Assembly: GCA_965216225.1 (NCBI GenBank)
Contig: CBDCFF010000018.1
Location: forward strand, 1 to 57,832
Reading direction: 5' to 3'
From: 3107 sp965216225
GTDB lineage: Bacteria > Pseudomonadota > Alphaproteobacteria > Rhodobacterales > Rhodobacteraceae
DNA: 57,832 nucleotides
Shown here one piece after another: positions 24,745 to 33,910 of this stretch. How positions within the stretch are numbered: position 1 is the first letter of the stretch; the number at the start of each line of letters is the position of its first letter. The position numbers and the translations under genes are program-made. The notes beneath the pieces are model-generated. The model saw only the letters and a program-made list of their open reading frames with translations, searched no databases and was not told the DNA's origin.

Positions 24745-27540
24745 TCACTGGCCCACCTTCCAGGCGAGGTCTTCCGGGCCCTGGCCGACCGGCGATCTTA
24801 TCGGCGGCAGGATCGGGGCGCATTCGGCGGGGGTGGCGGTTTTCTCTATTTTCACACGCAGGTCGAACCAGGCGGCCTGACCGGTGATCGGGTCGGAGTT
24901 CGACCAGCGCAACCCGTCACCGCCGGGGGGCTGCAATTCGTGGATCAGGTGGTTGAGCAGGAAGCCTCTGGTGGCCTCTGGCGCATCCCCGGAGAGCGCC
25001 CACGCCCCCTTGCGCTTGCCGATGGCGTTCCAGGTCCAGATCGTGTGCGGGTTCAGCCCGCCGTGATGGGCGACGGGAACGGTGATCGAGCCATGGGCGG
25101 AGGACACGCGCGCCCAGTCGCCGTCCTGAAAGCCGTGTTCCTCCCAGAGTCCGGTCGGGATGTAGAGCGGATTGCACCCGTGGATCTGGCGCAGCCATGC
25201 GTTCTGGGCGCCCCAGCTGTGATACATCGCCATCGGCCGCTGGGTCAGCGCGTGGATCGGGTATTCGTCCGGATCGACATTGTCATCCTCGAACGGCGGA
25301 TACCAGAGCGGGAACGGATCCATCGTGCGTCTGATCCGGTCGCGCAGGTGGTCGGGCGGCTGGCGGTCGCCATGGCCTTCGGCGGCGCGCTGGAACTTGC
25401 GCATGGGTTCCACGTAAAGCTGGAACAGATAGGGCTGCGGGCTGTCATAAAGGCCCATCGACACGGCCCAGCCCTGATATTCCATGTTCCACGGTTTGTA
25501 ATAGCCAGCGCCGGCCGGGATATGCTCGACAAAGAACCCGCCGTTTTCGATATAGCGGTTCAACTGATCCGGGTTCACCGGCCCGCGCCCGCGCCGGTCG
25601 CCATTGCCGCGGAAGCCCGCCAGCGGGCCGATGCCGGGCTTGCGTTCATGGTTGACGATGTAATCGGCGTAATCCGTCCATTTCGGGCTGCGGTCCTCGT
25701 TGGTGAAGCCCGGCAGCTTCATGCGGTTGGCAAGCTGGATCAGCACGGTCTGAAAGCCGCGCACGTCGCGGTCGGGCTCGATCACCGGCCAGCGGATGGC
25801 GTCGGCGGCGGCGTCGGCCTCGCAGATCGGACGATCCAGCAGGCTGATGCAGTCATGGCGTTCCAGATAGGTCGTGTCGGGCAGGATCAGATCGGCATAG
25901 GCCACCATCTCGGAACTGTAGGCGTCCGAATAGATGATGTGCGGGATGATGTAATCGCCGTTCTCGTCCATGTCGGTCAGCATCTGGATCACGCCGCCCG
26001 TGTTCATCGACGAATTCCACGACATGTTTGCCATATACATGAAAAGCGTGTCGATTTCATACGGGTCGCCAGCGTGGGCGTTCGATATGACCATGTGCAT
26101 CAGGCCATGCGCCGACATCGGGTTTTCCCAGGTGAACGCCTTGTCGATGCGGGCGGGGGAGCCATCCTCCTTCAGCGCCAGATGCTCCGGTCCCTGGACA
26201 AAGCCCAGATGCGGGCCGTCAAGCGGGCAGTCGGGTCTGGAATGGCAATGGGGGGTCGGATGCGCCTCGGCCGGTTTCGGATAGGGCGGCTTGAAGCGAA
26301 AGCCGCCGGGGGCCTCGACCGTGCCGAGGATGATTTGCAGCACATGCAGCGCGCGGCAGGTCTGGAACCCGTTGGAATGTGCCGAAATCCCGCGCATGGC
26401 GTGCATGGAGACCGGGCGACCGATCATCCTGGTATGTTTTTCACCCCGGAAATCTGTCCATTCCCGTTCTATCTCAAAGGCTTCCTCGAAGGCGGTGCGG
26501 GCGAGTTCGGCGGCGATGGCGCGGATGCGGCCGGCCGGGATGCCGCAGCGTTCGGCGACGGCTTCGGGGGCGTATTCGTCGGACAGGTAGCGTTCCGCCA
26601 TATGCTGGAAGATGGTCCGGTGGCCTTCGTGCGTGGCGGCAAGATCAGGGCGCAGGCCGGGCGTGTCAAAGGCCGCCGGTTTGCCCGTCCTGCGGTCGAT
26701 GACCAGCGGCTTGTCATTGCCGTCGCGCACGAAGAGGCCGGTTTCGCTGTCCAGAAGGACCGGCGCATTGGTATAGCGAGAGAGGTAATCGAGGTCGATC
26801 CTGCCCGCCTTGATCAGGCAATGGATCATCGACAGGATGAAAAGCCCGTCGGTGCCGGGGGTGATCCCCACCCACTCGTCAGCCACCGCGTTATAGCCGG
26901 TGCGGATCGGGTTCACGGCGATGATCTTCGCACCGCGCGCCTTGATCCTGCCGATCCCCATCTTGATCGGGTTGGAATCGTGATCCTCCGCAACCCCGAA
27001 GAGCATGAAAAGCCTGGTGTGTTCCCAGTCGGGCTGGCCAAACTCCCAGAACGCGCCGCCCATGGTGTAGATGCCGGCCGCCGCCATGTTGACCGAGCAG
27101 AAACCGCCATGGGCGGCGTAGTTGGGCGTGCCGTAGCTTTGGGCCCAGAAGCTGGTGAAGCTCTGCGACTGGTCGCGGCCGGTGAAGAAGGCCAGTTTTT
27201 CAGGAGAGTCGTGGCGGATGTTTTCCAGCCAGCCGCAGGCGATCGACAGCGCGTCGTCCCAGTCGATTTCCTGAAACTCGCCAGAGCCGCGCGGGCCGAC
27301 CCGGCGCAGGGGTTTCCTGAGCCGCGAGGGGGCGTTGACCTGCATGATCCCTGCCGAGCCCTTGGCGCAGAGCACGCCCCTGTTCACCGGATGGTCGCGG
27401 TTGCCTTCGATATAGGCGACCTTGCCATCCTTCATGTGTACGTCGATGCCGCAGCGGCAGGCGCACATGTAGCAGGTCGTCTTGCGTATCTCGTCAGAGA
27501 CCCCGGGCGACGTGTCGATCTGCGGCTGCCGGAAAGTCAT
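24745..27540 (-). CDS. soeA: Sulfite dehydrogenase molybdopterin subunit (SoeA)
   Basis: A 931-residue catalytic subunit of the DMSO-reductase superfamily that oxidises sulfite to sulfate in the cytoplasm. The N-terminal 4Fe-4S site is CYMCACRC (near residue 23) with the fourth Cys in RGVLCAKG. Molybdopterin-binding blocks follow (FFTGRDQSQ, ARGAKIIAVNPI, PGTDGLFILSM), and a molydop-binding domain lies at the C-terminus (IHGCNPLYIPTG, WARVSSAHGSITV). No Tat signal is present. The start at 27540 is favoured over 27666. It follows xsc-pta, whose pathway releases sulfite, so detoxification with energy gain is the likely role. Confidence 0.91.
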   Translation of the reverse strand: MTFRQPQIDTSPGVSDEIRKTTCYMCACRCGIDVHMKDGKVAYIEGNRDHPVNRGVLCAKGSAGIMQVNAPSRLRKPLRRVGPRGSGEFQEIDWDDALSIACGWLENIRHDSPEKLAFFTGRDQSQSFTSFWAQSYGTPNYAAHGGFCSVNMAAAGIYTMGGAFWEFGQPDWEHTRLFMLFGVAEDHDSNPIKMGIGRIKARGAKIIAVNPIRTGYNAVADEWVGITPGTDGLFILSMIHCLIKAGRIDLDYLSRYTNAPVLLDSETGLFVRDGNDKPLVIDRRTGKPAAFDTPGLRPDLAATHEGHRTIFQHMAERYLSDEYAPEAVAERCGIPAGRIRAIAAELARTAFEEAFEIEREWTDFRGEKHTRMIGRPVSMHAMRGISAHSNGFQTCRALHVLQIILGTVEAPGGFRFKPPYPKPAEAHPTPHCHSRPDCPLDGPHLGFVQGPEHLALKEDGSPARIDKAFTWENPMSAHGLMHMVISNAHAGDPYEIDTLFMYMANMSWNSSMNTGGVIQMLTDMDENGDYIIPHIIYSDAYSSEMVAYADLILPDTTYLERHDCISLLDRPICEADAAADAIRWPVIEPDRDVRGFQTVLIQLANRMKLPGFTNEDRSPKWTDYADYIVNHERKPGIGPLAGFRGNGDRRGRGPVNPDQLNRYIENGGFFVEHIPAGAGYYKPWNMEYQGWAVSMGLYDSPQPYLFQLYVEPMRKFQRAAEGHGDRQPPDHLRDRIRRTMDPFPLWYPPFEDDNVDPDEYPIHALTQRPMAMYHSWGAQNAWLRQIHGCNPLYIPTGLWEEHGFQDGDWARVSSAHGSITVPVAHHGGLNPHTIWTWNAIGKRKGAWALSGDAPEATRGFLLNHLIHELQPPGGDGLRWSNSDPITGQAAWFDLRVKIEKTATPAECAPILPPIRSPVGQGPEDLAWKVGQ

Positions 27541-27643
27541 GATTTTCCCTGTTCGCTGTTTCCCGTGACAATGGCGCGACCGGACCCTGATTTGAAGTCC
27601 GATTTTCGCGGTTTTCGCGACAATCGGGGAATTTGTTCGCGGC

Positions 27644-28684
27644 TCATGCCGATCTGCCCGACGCACCCGCGCGGGCCTGAAGGACGGCGACGGCGATCAT
27701 CTGGGTCACATCCCCGGCCACGCAGCCGCGCGAAAGGTCGCAGGCGGGCCGGGCGAGACCCTGAAGGATCGGGCCGATGGCGCTGTAACCGCCAAGCCGC
27801 TGGGTGATCTTGTAAGCAATGTTTCCGGCGTCGAGATTGGGGAAGATCATCACGTTTGCCCGTCCCGCGACCGTGGAGCCGGGGGATTTCCGCGCGCCCA
27901 CGCCGGGGACGAAGGCCGCGTCGAACTGCAATTCCCCGTCCACGTTCAGGCCGGGGTGCTGCCTGCGCAGTATCGCGGTGGCTTCAGTCACCTTGTCCAC
28001 CGCCGGGTGGCGGGCGCTGCCTTTGGTGGAAAAGGACAGCATGGCGATTTGCGGCTCCCGTTGCAGAAGGGCGGCGCAGGAACCGGCGGCGGCGGCGGCG
28101 ATGGCGACGAGTTCGTCTGCGCAGGGGTCGATCACCAGGCCACAGTCGGAATAAAGCATCGCGCGGCCATTTTCGCGCGCATCGCCAGGCGGCATCATCA
28201 GGAAGAACGACGATACCATTGCCGCATCCGCAGCCTTGCCGATCACCTGAATGGCGGTGCGCACCACATCGGCAGTGGTGTGAACGGCGCCGCCGACAGT
28301 GCCCGCGGCATGGCCTTCGCGCACCAGCATGGCGGCATGGACAAGCGGGGTCCGCACGGCGGCGCGCGCCCCGGCCTCATCCACGCCAGTGTGGCGGCGA
28401 AGCGCATGGAAGACCCCGGCAAATTCGTCGATCAGCGGCGAGGTCGCCGGGTCGTGGATCGCGATTCCGTCGCTTTCACGCGCATTCTGCGCGGCGAGTT
28501 CAGCGCGGATTTCCGCCGCATCGCCGACCAGAACAATATCGGCGATCCCGGCCCTGCGGGCGGCAAGCGCCCCGGCGACGATGCGCGGGTCGCTGCCTTC
28601 GCTGAACGAAATGGCGGGCCGGGGGCGGCTCGGGGCCTCTGACAGCAGCAGATCGAGGGGCGCTTTCATCATCGGTTCGGCCAT
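27644..28684 (-). CDS. pta: Phosphate acetyltransferase (taurine pathway)
   Basis: A 346-residue enzyme converting acetyl phosphate and CoA to acetyl-CoA. Family blocks include FSEGSDPRIVAGAL at the start, GTVGGAVHTTADVVRTAIQV (residues 132-151), SSFFLMM, and NVMIFPNLDAGNIAYKITQR near the end. It is the short, single-domain form. It starts 7 bp after the xsc stop, so it receives the acetyl phosphate made by Xsc. A closely similar PTA-like domain, without the same function, ends the malic-enzyme chimera at 40.7 kb. Confidence 0.93.
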   Translation of the reverse strand: MAEPMMKAPLDLLLSEAPSRPRPAISFSEGSDPRIVAGALAARRAGIADIVLVGDAAEIRAELAAQNARESDGIAIHDPATSPLIDEFAGVFHALRRHTGVDEAGARAAVRTPLVHAAMLVREGHAAGTVGGAVHTTADVVRTAIQVIGKAADAAMVSSFFLMMPPGDARENGRAMLYSDCGLVIDPCADELVAIAAAAAGSCAALLQREPQIAMLSFSTKGSARHPAVDKVTEATAILRRQHPGLNVDGELQFDAAFVPGVGARKSPGSTVAGRANVMIFPNLDAGNIAYKITQRLGGYSAIGPILQGLARPACDLSRGCVAGDVTQMIAVAVLQARAGASGRSA

Positions 28685-28691
28685 CCCTGCC

Positions 28692-30470
28692 TCAGGCGCC
28701 TTTTTGCGGGCGCATGTCGTTGGCGTCGATGTCGGCCACCCCGACCGGTTTCTTCATCGCGTCGCGGCGGAAAGGCTCGCCCAGTTCCTGGTTGATCAGG
28801 GCCTCGATCAGTGTGGTCACGCCGTTTTCCATCTGATCCCTGATCGCCTGGTTCAGAGCGTCCGTCAGTTCGTCCATGGTGCGGGCGACGACGCCTTTCA
28901 GGCCGCAGGCCCGCGCGATCCCGGCATAGGAGACCTGCGTGTCCAGTTCCGTTCCGACGAAATTGTCATCATACCACAGCGTCGAGTTCCGCTTCTCCGC
29001 GCCCCATTGGTAGTTGCGAAAGACGATCTGCGTGATCGCCGGCCATTCGGGGCGGCCAATGGCCGTCAGTTCGGTCACCGCAATGCCGAATGCGCCGTCG
29101 CCGGAGAAGCCGACGACCGGAACATCCGGGCAGCCGATCTTGGCGCCGACGACGGCGGGCAAGCCATAGCCGCAGGGGCCGAACAGACCCGGCGCCAGAT
29201 ATTTGCGCCCCTCTTCGAACGTCGGGTAGGCATTGCCAATGGCGCAGTTGTTGCCGATGTCGGACGAGATGATTGCGTTCCCGGGCAGGGCGGCCTGAAT
29301 CGCGCGCCACGCCTTGCGCGGACTCAGCCAGCCGGGCTTTGCCTCGCGGGCGCGCCGGTTCCAGGTGGTGCCGGGATCGTCCTTTTCGTGATCCATCGAG
29401 GTCAGTTCCTGCGCCCAGGCGGATTTGGTGTTGGCGATCAGCGCCTTGCGGTCGTCGCGGCCAGTGTCGCCTGCGGTGTCGGACAGTCTTTCCAGCAGGC
29501 TTTCGGCCACCTTTTTCGCGTCTCCGATGATGGCCACATCGACAGTCCTTGTCAGGCCGATCCGGTCGGGGTTGATGTCAACCTGAATGATTTTCGCATC
29601 GCGGGGCCAGTAGTCGATGCCGTAACCCGGCAGGGTGGAGAACGGGTTCAGCCGGGTGCCCAGCGCCAGCACCACATCGGCCTGCGCGATCAACTGCATC
29701 CCGGCCCTGGAGCCGTTATAGCCCAGAGGCCCCGCAAACAGCGGGTGCGAACCGGGGAAGGCGTCATTGTGCTGATAGCCGCAGCAGACCGGGGCATCCA
29801 GACGTTCGGCCAGCGCCTGCGAGGCCCCGATGGCGCCGCCAAGCACGACACCGGCGCCGTTCAGGATGACCGGAAAGCCGGCGCCGGACAACAGTTCCGC
29901 AGCCCGATCAAGGGCGTCCGCGCCGCCGGTCGGGCGCTCGATCCCGACAATTGCCGGCAGTTCGATGTCGATGACCCGGGTCCAAAAGTCACGCGGGACG
30001 TTGATTTGCGCCGGGGCAGAGGCGCGCCAGGCATTCATGATGACCCGGTTCAGAACTTCGGCCACGCGGGTCGGGTCGCGGACCTCTTCCTGATAGGCAA
30101 CCATGTCCCTGAACGCGGCCATCTGTTCCACCTCCTGAAAACCGCCCTGCCCCATTGTCCTGTTGGCCGCCTGCGGAGTCACCAGCAAAAGCGGCGTGTG
30201 ATTCCAGTAGGCGGTTTTCACGGCGGTGACGAAGTTGGTTATGCCGGGGCCGTTCTGGGCGATCATCATCGACATCCTGCCGGTGGCGCGGGTGAAGCCA
30301 TCGGCCATCATGCCGCCGGAACCTTCGTGCGCGCAGTCCCAGAACGTGATCCCCGCCTTGCCGAAAATGTCGGAGATCGGCATCATTGCAGAGCCGATGA
30401 TGCCGAAGGCATGTTCGATGCCGTGCATTTGCAGGGTTTTGACAAAGGCTTCTTCGGTGGTCATTTTCAT
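28692..30470 (-). CDS. xsc: Sulfoacetaldehyde acetyltransferase
   Basis: A 592-residue thiamine-diphosphate enzyme that splits sulfoacetaldehyde with phosphate into acetyl phosphate and sulfite. The N-terminal pyrimidine-binding domain has CAHEGSGGMMADGF with the catalytic Glu. The central domain runs from about residue 190 to 330. The C-terminal domain has FSGDGAFG and the metal ligand region QWGAEKRN. I chose the ATG at 30470 (GAGGGG upstream) over 30485. It forms an operon with pta. A CTGG-type repeat pair upstream suggests TauR control. Confidence 0.95.
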   Translation of the reverse strand: MKMTTEEAFVKTLQMHGIEHAFGIIGSAMMPISDIFGKAGITFWDCAHEGSGGMMADGFTRATGRMSMMIAQNGPGITNFVTAVKTAYWNHTPLLLVTPQAANRTMGQGGFQEVEQMAAFRDMVAYQEEVRDPTRVAEVLNRVIMNAWRASAPAQINVPRDFWTRVIDIELPAIVGIERPTGGADALDRAAELLSGAGFPVILNGAGVVLGGAIGASQALAERLDAPVCCGYQHNDAFPGSHPLFAGPLGYNGSRAGMQLIAQADVVLALGTRLNPFSTLPGYGIDYWPRDAKIIQVDINPDRIGLTRTVDVAIIGDAKKVAESLLERLSDTAGDTGRDDRKALIANTKSAWAQELTSMDHEKDDPGTTWNRRAREAKPGWLSPRKAWRAIQAALPGNAIISSDIGNNCAIGNAYPTFEEGRKYLAPGLFGPCGYGLPAVVGAKIGCPDVPVVGFSGDGAFGIAVTELTAIGRPEWPAITQIVFRNYQWGAEKRNSTLWYDDNFVGTELDTQVSYAGIARACGLKGVVARTMDELTDALNQAIRDQMENGVTTLIEALINQELGEPFRRDAMKKPVGVADIDANDMRPQKGA

Positions 30471-30556
30471 GGGGTGGCCCCTCATATGGCAAAAGCGGCG
30501 TCTGGCATCGCGCTGATTCAGATCGCGGTCAGAATATGGGATACCGCCGACCCGTA

Positions 30557-30589
30557 TTAGGGCCAGACGGGGTGCGCCGATATATCCAG
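30557..30589 (-). promoter_or_regulatory. Candidate TauR sites upstream of xsc
   Basis: On the coding strand, CTGGATATAT (30589-30580) and CTGGCCCTAA (30566-30557) are in direct repeat, 23 bp apart, about 90-120 bp before xsc. The second closely fits the CTGGACYTAA element I recall for Rhodobacter TauR; the first keeps only CTGG and TA. Confidence 0.45.
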
Positions 30590-30623
30590 ATCAATTCGGC
30601 TGCCGCCCCTGCCTGCCGGTCGC

Positions 30624-32111
30624 TCATCGCGGGGGGCGGCGGGCAGGACGTGACGGGCAATGGCCCATTTCCTCGGCCAGTATGGCGATCCCATCGGGAA
30701 TGCGTTCCGCCGGGACCGAGGAATAGGCCAGCCGGAAATGCCGCTGTCCGTCTTCGCGGTTCCGGAAAAACGGGGCGCCGGGTTCGATCAGCACACTGCG
30801 CTTCTTCAGGCGTTCCGCAAGATCGTCGGCGCATACCCCCTCCGGCGTTGTCATCCAGAACGACGAACCGCCGAAACCGGCACGGCCCGAGATGCCGATA
30901 CCGTGTTCGCGCAAGGCCAGATCCATCACCTGCTGGCGGTGGTGATAGGCATTGCGCAGCTTTCGGATCAGGGCGTCATAGTGACCGCGCGACAGGAAAA
31001 ACGCGGCGGTGCGCTGGGTGTTGCCAGGCAGATGGCGCATGATGGTTGTCCGCAACGCGCGGGCTTCGCGAATGAACGGGGCAGAGCCGACCAGATAGCC
31101 CAGCCGCAATCCGGGAAAGAGCGATTTGGAGAACGAGCCAACATAGATGACGCGCCCATCCTCATCAAGCGATTTCAGGGCGGGATGCGGCGCGGTAAGA
31201 AACGACATTTCAAACTCGTAATCATCTTCGACAATCACGAAACTGTCGCGCCGCGCCCGCGCCAGCAACCTGTTGCGCCGGTCCAGCGGCATGGTTGCGG
31301 TGGTCGGGCACTGATGGCTTGGCGTGACGAAAAGCGCATCGGTCCCTGCCGGGATCATATCCGGGTCGAGGCCATCGCGGTCCACCGGAAGCGGCGTGAG
31401 GTGGCACCGTGTCTGGCTGAGAATCTCGCGCAGGCCGGGATAGCAGGGGGTCTCGTGCGCCGCTGCCCGGCGTTGGGTAAGAAGGATCTGCGCCGACAGC
31501 CACAATGCGTTCTGGGCACCTGCGGTGATCAGAATCTCGGCCGGGCTGGCAAGGATGCCACGGCGGGGAAGCGTATGACGCAGGATGAATTCGATGAGCT
31601 TCGGATCGTCCCGGTCCTGATAGTCACCGGTCAGGGACGCAAATTCCCTGCGCCCCAGGGCCTGAACCGCGCAAAGCCGCCAGTTCTGCTGATCGAACAG
31701 CCGGGGGTCGGCCTGTCCGTAGACAAAGGGATAGCGACAGGTTTCCCATCCGGGGGGCTTTTCCACATGCCGCCCGCCGGAATACCGCTGCCCGATGGCG
31801 CGGGACCAATCGACGCAGTCGCGGGAGCGGCCAAGGGGAATTTGCGGCGGGAGCGGTGCGGTATTCGAGATATAATAACCGGAGCGCCCTGCCGAACTCA
31901 GATAATCATCCGCAATCAGTTCGGTATATGCGAGCGTGACCGTCAGGCGGCTGATGCCCAGATGTCTGGCGAGTTTCCGGGTCGAAGGCATTTTTTCGCC
32001 GGGCCGGAAACGGCCCGACAGGATGCCTTCCGCCACCATTTGCCGGATCTGGCTTTGAAGGGTGCCCCCGGAGCGGGAACCAAGAAAGAAGGTTTCTTCG
32101 GAAATGGCCAT
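30624..32111 (-). CDS. tauR: Taurine regulator, MocR/GntR-aminotransferase type
   Basis: A 495-residue regulator with an N-terminal GntR winged helix (residues 15-80: GRFRPGEKMPSTRKLARHLG, then SRLTVTLAYTELIADDYL) joined to a class I aminotransferase-like domain. The PLP-binding Lys lies in VGSFSKSLFPGLRLGYLVG. MocR proteins of this kind sense an amino compound through PLP; in Rhodobacter, TauR activates taurine genes. It lies between tpa and xsc, all on one strand, 88 bp after tpa. Identity as TauR rests on context and architecture. Confidence 0.88.
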   Translation of the reverse strand: MAISEETFFLGSRSGGTLQSQIRQMVAEGILSGRFRPGEKMPSTRKLARHLGISRLTVTLAYTELIADDYLSSAGRSGYYISNTAPLPPQIPLGRSRDCVDWSRAIGQRYSGGRHVEKPPGWETCRYPFVYGQADPRLFDQQNWRLCAVQALGRREFASLTGDYQDRDDPKLIEFILRHTLPRRGILASPAEILITAGAQNALWLSAQILLTQRRAAAHETPCYPGLREILSQTRCHLTPLPVDRDGLDPDMIPAGTDALFVTPSHQCPTTATMPLDRRNRLLARARRDSFVIVEDDYEFEMSFLTAPHPALKSLDEDGRVIYVGSFSKSLFPGLRLGYLVGSAPFIREARALRTTIMRHLPGNTQRTAAFFLSRGHYDALIRKLRNAYHHRQQVMDLALREHGIGISGRAGFGGSSFWMTTPEGVCADDLAERLKKRSVLIEPGAPFFRNREDGQRHFRLAYSSVPAERIPDGIAILAEEMGHCPSRPARRPPR

Positions 32112-32125
32112 GGGGGCAGCATAGA

Positions 32126-32157
32126 TTGGTCCGAAATTTCTGGCAATCTGGACTTAC
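32126..32157. promoter_or_regulatory. Candidate TauR site before tauR
   Basis: CTGGACTTAC (32148-32157, plus strand) fits the TauR-type element at nine of ten positions. A weaker partner, TTGGTCCGAA, lies 22 bp away at 32126. Its location just upstream of tauR would allow autoregulation; orientation is opposite to that at tpa and xsc. Confidence 0.4.
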
Positions 32158-32199
32158 AGTATCGGCGCGGCAGGTTTTGCATCTGTGGTCGTGCGCCGG

Positions 32200-33597
32200 T
32201 CAGCCGAACACCCTGATCAGGGCGTGATCGACCGCATCGGTGATCCGGTCTATATCATCCGGCGCGGCAATCAGCGCCGGGCTGAAACACAGCGTATTGT
32301 TGCGACCCGGAAGAGAGCGGTTGGTGACGCCGATCATCACCCCCTGCGCGCCGCATTCCGCGACGACCTGTTGCGCGAGCCTTTCGTCCACCGGCTCTTT
32401 CGTGCTGCGGTCCGACACCAGTTCCGCCCCCAGAAACAGGCCCTTGCCGCGCACATCGCCGATGACCCTGTGCCTTTCCATGAGCTCTTGCAGATTGCCG
32501 GTCATGCGCGCGCCCATTGCCGTGCAGTTGTCCAGCAGGTTCTCATCCTCGATGATGCGCATGTTTTCCAGCGCCGCCGCCGGGCCGGCCGTGCAGCCGC
32601 CAAAGGTGGATATGTCGCGGAAATAGTTCAGGGGGTCAGAGGCGTCGTCCTTGAACATGGCGAACACTTCTTCGGTCGTCACCATGCAGGCGATGGCGGC
32701 ATAGCCCGAGGCGACGCCCTTCGCCATGGTCACGAAGTCGGGCTTGATGCCGTAGTGCTGATAGCCGAACCATGTGCCGGTTCTGCCGACGCCGCAGACG
32801 ACCTCGTCAATATGCAGCAGGATGCCGTATTTCCCGCAGATCTCCTGCACGCGCTCCCAGTATCCGGCGGGGGCCTCGATCACACCGCCGCCCGCAGTCA
32901 CGGGTTCAAGGCAGAGCGCGCCCACGGTGTCCGGGCCTTCGCGCAGGATGACCTGCTCAATCGCGTCGGCAGCGGCCTTGCCGAAAGCCTCGCCCGACAG
33001 ATTTTCAAGCCCCAGTTCATGCCTGCGGTATTCCATGCAGTGGGGTACGCGCACGAAATCGGGGGCAAAGGGGCCGTATTGGGCGTTCCGCTCATCCTGG
33101 CCGCCTGCGGACATCGTGGCCAGGGTGGAGCCGTGGTAATCGCGGTCGCGATAGAGGATTTTGGTCTTCCTGCCGCCATGATGCCTGTGCGCGATCTGAC
33201 GGACCATCTTGAACGCCTTCTCATTCGCTTCGGACCCGGAGTTGGTGTAATAGACGCGGCTCATCCCCGGCATCTTGCCGATCAGCCTTTCGGCGAACCG
33301 GGCGCCGGGGACAGAGCCTGCGGATTGCGCGAAATAGCAGAGTTTCATCAACTGGTCATGGACGGCCCTGGCGATGGATTCGCGGCCATAGCCCACGTTC
33401 ACGGTCCAGACGCCGCCAGAGACCGCATCAATGAATTCCCTGCCGTTCTGATCCCAGACACGCATCCCCTTGCCTTCGACAATGATGCGCGGGTCGCTGG
33501 TCTCGAACGGTTTGTGCTGGATCAGATGGTGCCAGACATGCGCCTTGTCGGCCTCGACAACCGTGGACAGGTCATTGCTGGAAAAACGTGCGTCCAT
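32200..33597 (-). CDS. tpa: Taurine:pyruvate aminotransferase
   Basis: A 465-residue class III PLP aminotransferase that moves the amino group of taurine to pyruvate, giving sulfoacetaldehyde and alanine. Motifs include YYTNSGSEANEKAFKMVRQ, the Asp of HIDEVVCGVGRTG that contacts PLP, and the Schiff-base Lys in VTMAKGVASGYA. The start at 33597 gives MDARFSSNDLS; an in-frame ATG at 33645 is less likely. The product feeds Xsc 2 kb downstream. Class III enzymes are similar to one another, so the exact substrate is taken from context. Confidence 0.92.
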   Translation of the reverse strand: MDARFSSNDLSTVVEADKAHVWHHLIQHKPFETSDPRIIVEGKGMRVWDQNGREFIDAVSGGVWTVNVGYGRESIARAVHDQLMKLCYFAQSAGSVPGARFAERLIGKMPGMSRVYYTNSGSEANEKAFKMVRQIAHRHHGGRKTKILYRDRDYHGSTLATMSAGGQDERNAQYGPFAPDFVRVPHCMEYRRHELGLENLSGEAFGKAAADAIEQVILREGPDTVGALCLEPVTAGGGVIEAPAGYWERVQEICGKYGILLHIDEVVCGVGRTGTWFGYQHYGIKPDFVTMAKGVASGYAAIACMVTTEEVFAMFKDDASDPLNYFRDISTFGGCTAGPAAALENMRIIEDENLLDNCTAMGARMTGNLQELMERHRVIGDVRGKGLFLGAELVSDRSTKEPVDERLAQQVVAECGAQGVMIGVTNRSLPGRNNTLCFSPALIAAPDDIDRITDAVDHALIRVFG

Positions 33598-33691
33598 GGC
33601 GGGCTCCCTTTCCGGCGAAACCGGAGAATCACGGGGGATGGTCAACCATGCGCCCGATCAGGGCGAGTCTGCGCCTGCATGTGGATTTTCA

Positions 33692-33723
33692 ATAGGGCCA
33701 GATATGGATGTCGGTAAGGCCAG
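33692..33723 (-). promoter_or_regulatory. Candidate TauR direct repeats upstream of tpa
   Basis: Read toward tpa: CTGGCCTTAC (33723-33714) and CTGGCCCTAT (33701-33692), 22 bp apart, about two helical turns, 95-125 bp before the start codon. They are the best-preserved pair of the three CTGG-type sites in the taurine region. Confidence 0.55.
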
Positions 33724-33756
33724 ACGGACGCGCAACCGGGCCAGTCGCCATTTTTC

Positions 33757-33842
33757 TGGTGCGGGCGGCGGGACTTGAACCCGCACGGCACTGGGCCTCC
33801 GGATTTTAAGTCCGGTATGTCTACCGATTCCATCACGCCCGC
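33757..33842 (-). tRNA. tRNA-Leu (anticodon TAA)
   Basis: Read on the minus strand: acceptor GCGGGCG pairs with CGCCCGC before A and an encoded CCA. The anticodon arm ACCGGACT-TAA-AATCCGG decodes UUA. A variable arm is present (GAGGCCCAGTGCC region), and the T-arm holds GGGTTCAAGTCCC. With CCA the length is 86, normal for a class II leucine tRNA. It lies 68 bp after yebC. Confidence 0.95.
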
Positions 33843-33910
33843 ATCCGGGCAACCCCTGCGGCTGCGCGACCATAGCCTTTGTATCGGCGGAGTAAACCCC
33901 GCACCGCGCG

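Noticed and set aside
24493..27807. A 1104-codon plus-strand open frame over soeA
   Set aside because: It is antisense to a gene with clear molybdopterin and iron-sulfur motifs. Long opposite frames are common in high-GC coding DNA, and its product has no recognisable domain.
28299..30560. A 753-codon plus-strand frame over xsc
   Set aside because: It is a shadow of xsc and pta; no start signal and no family features.
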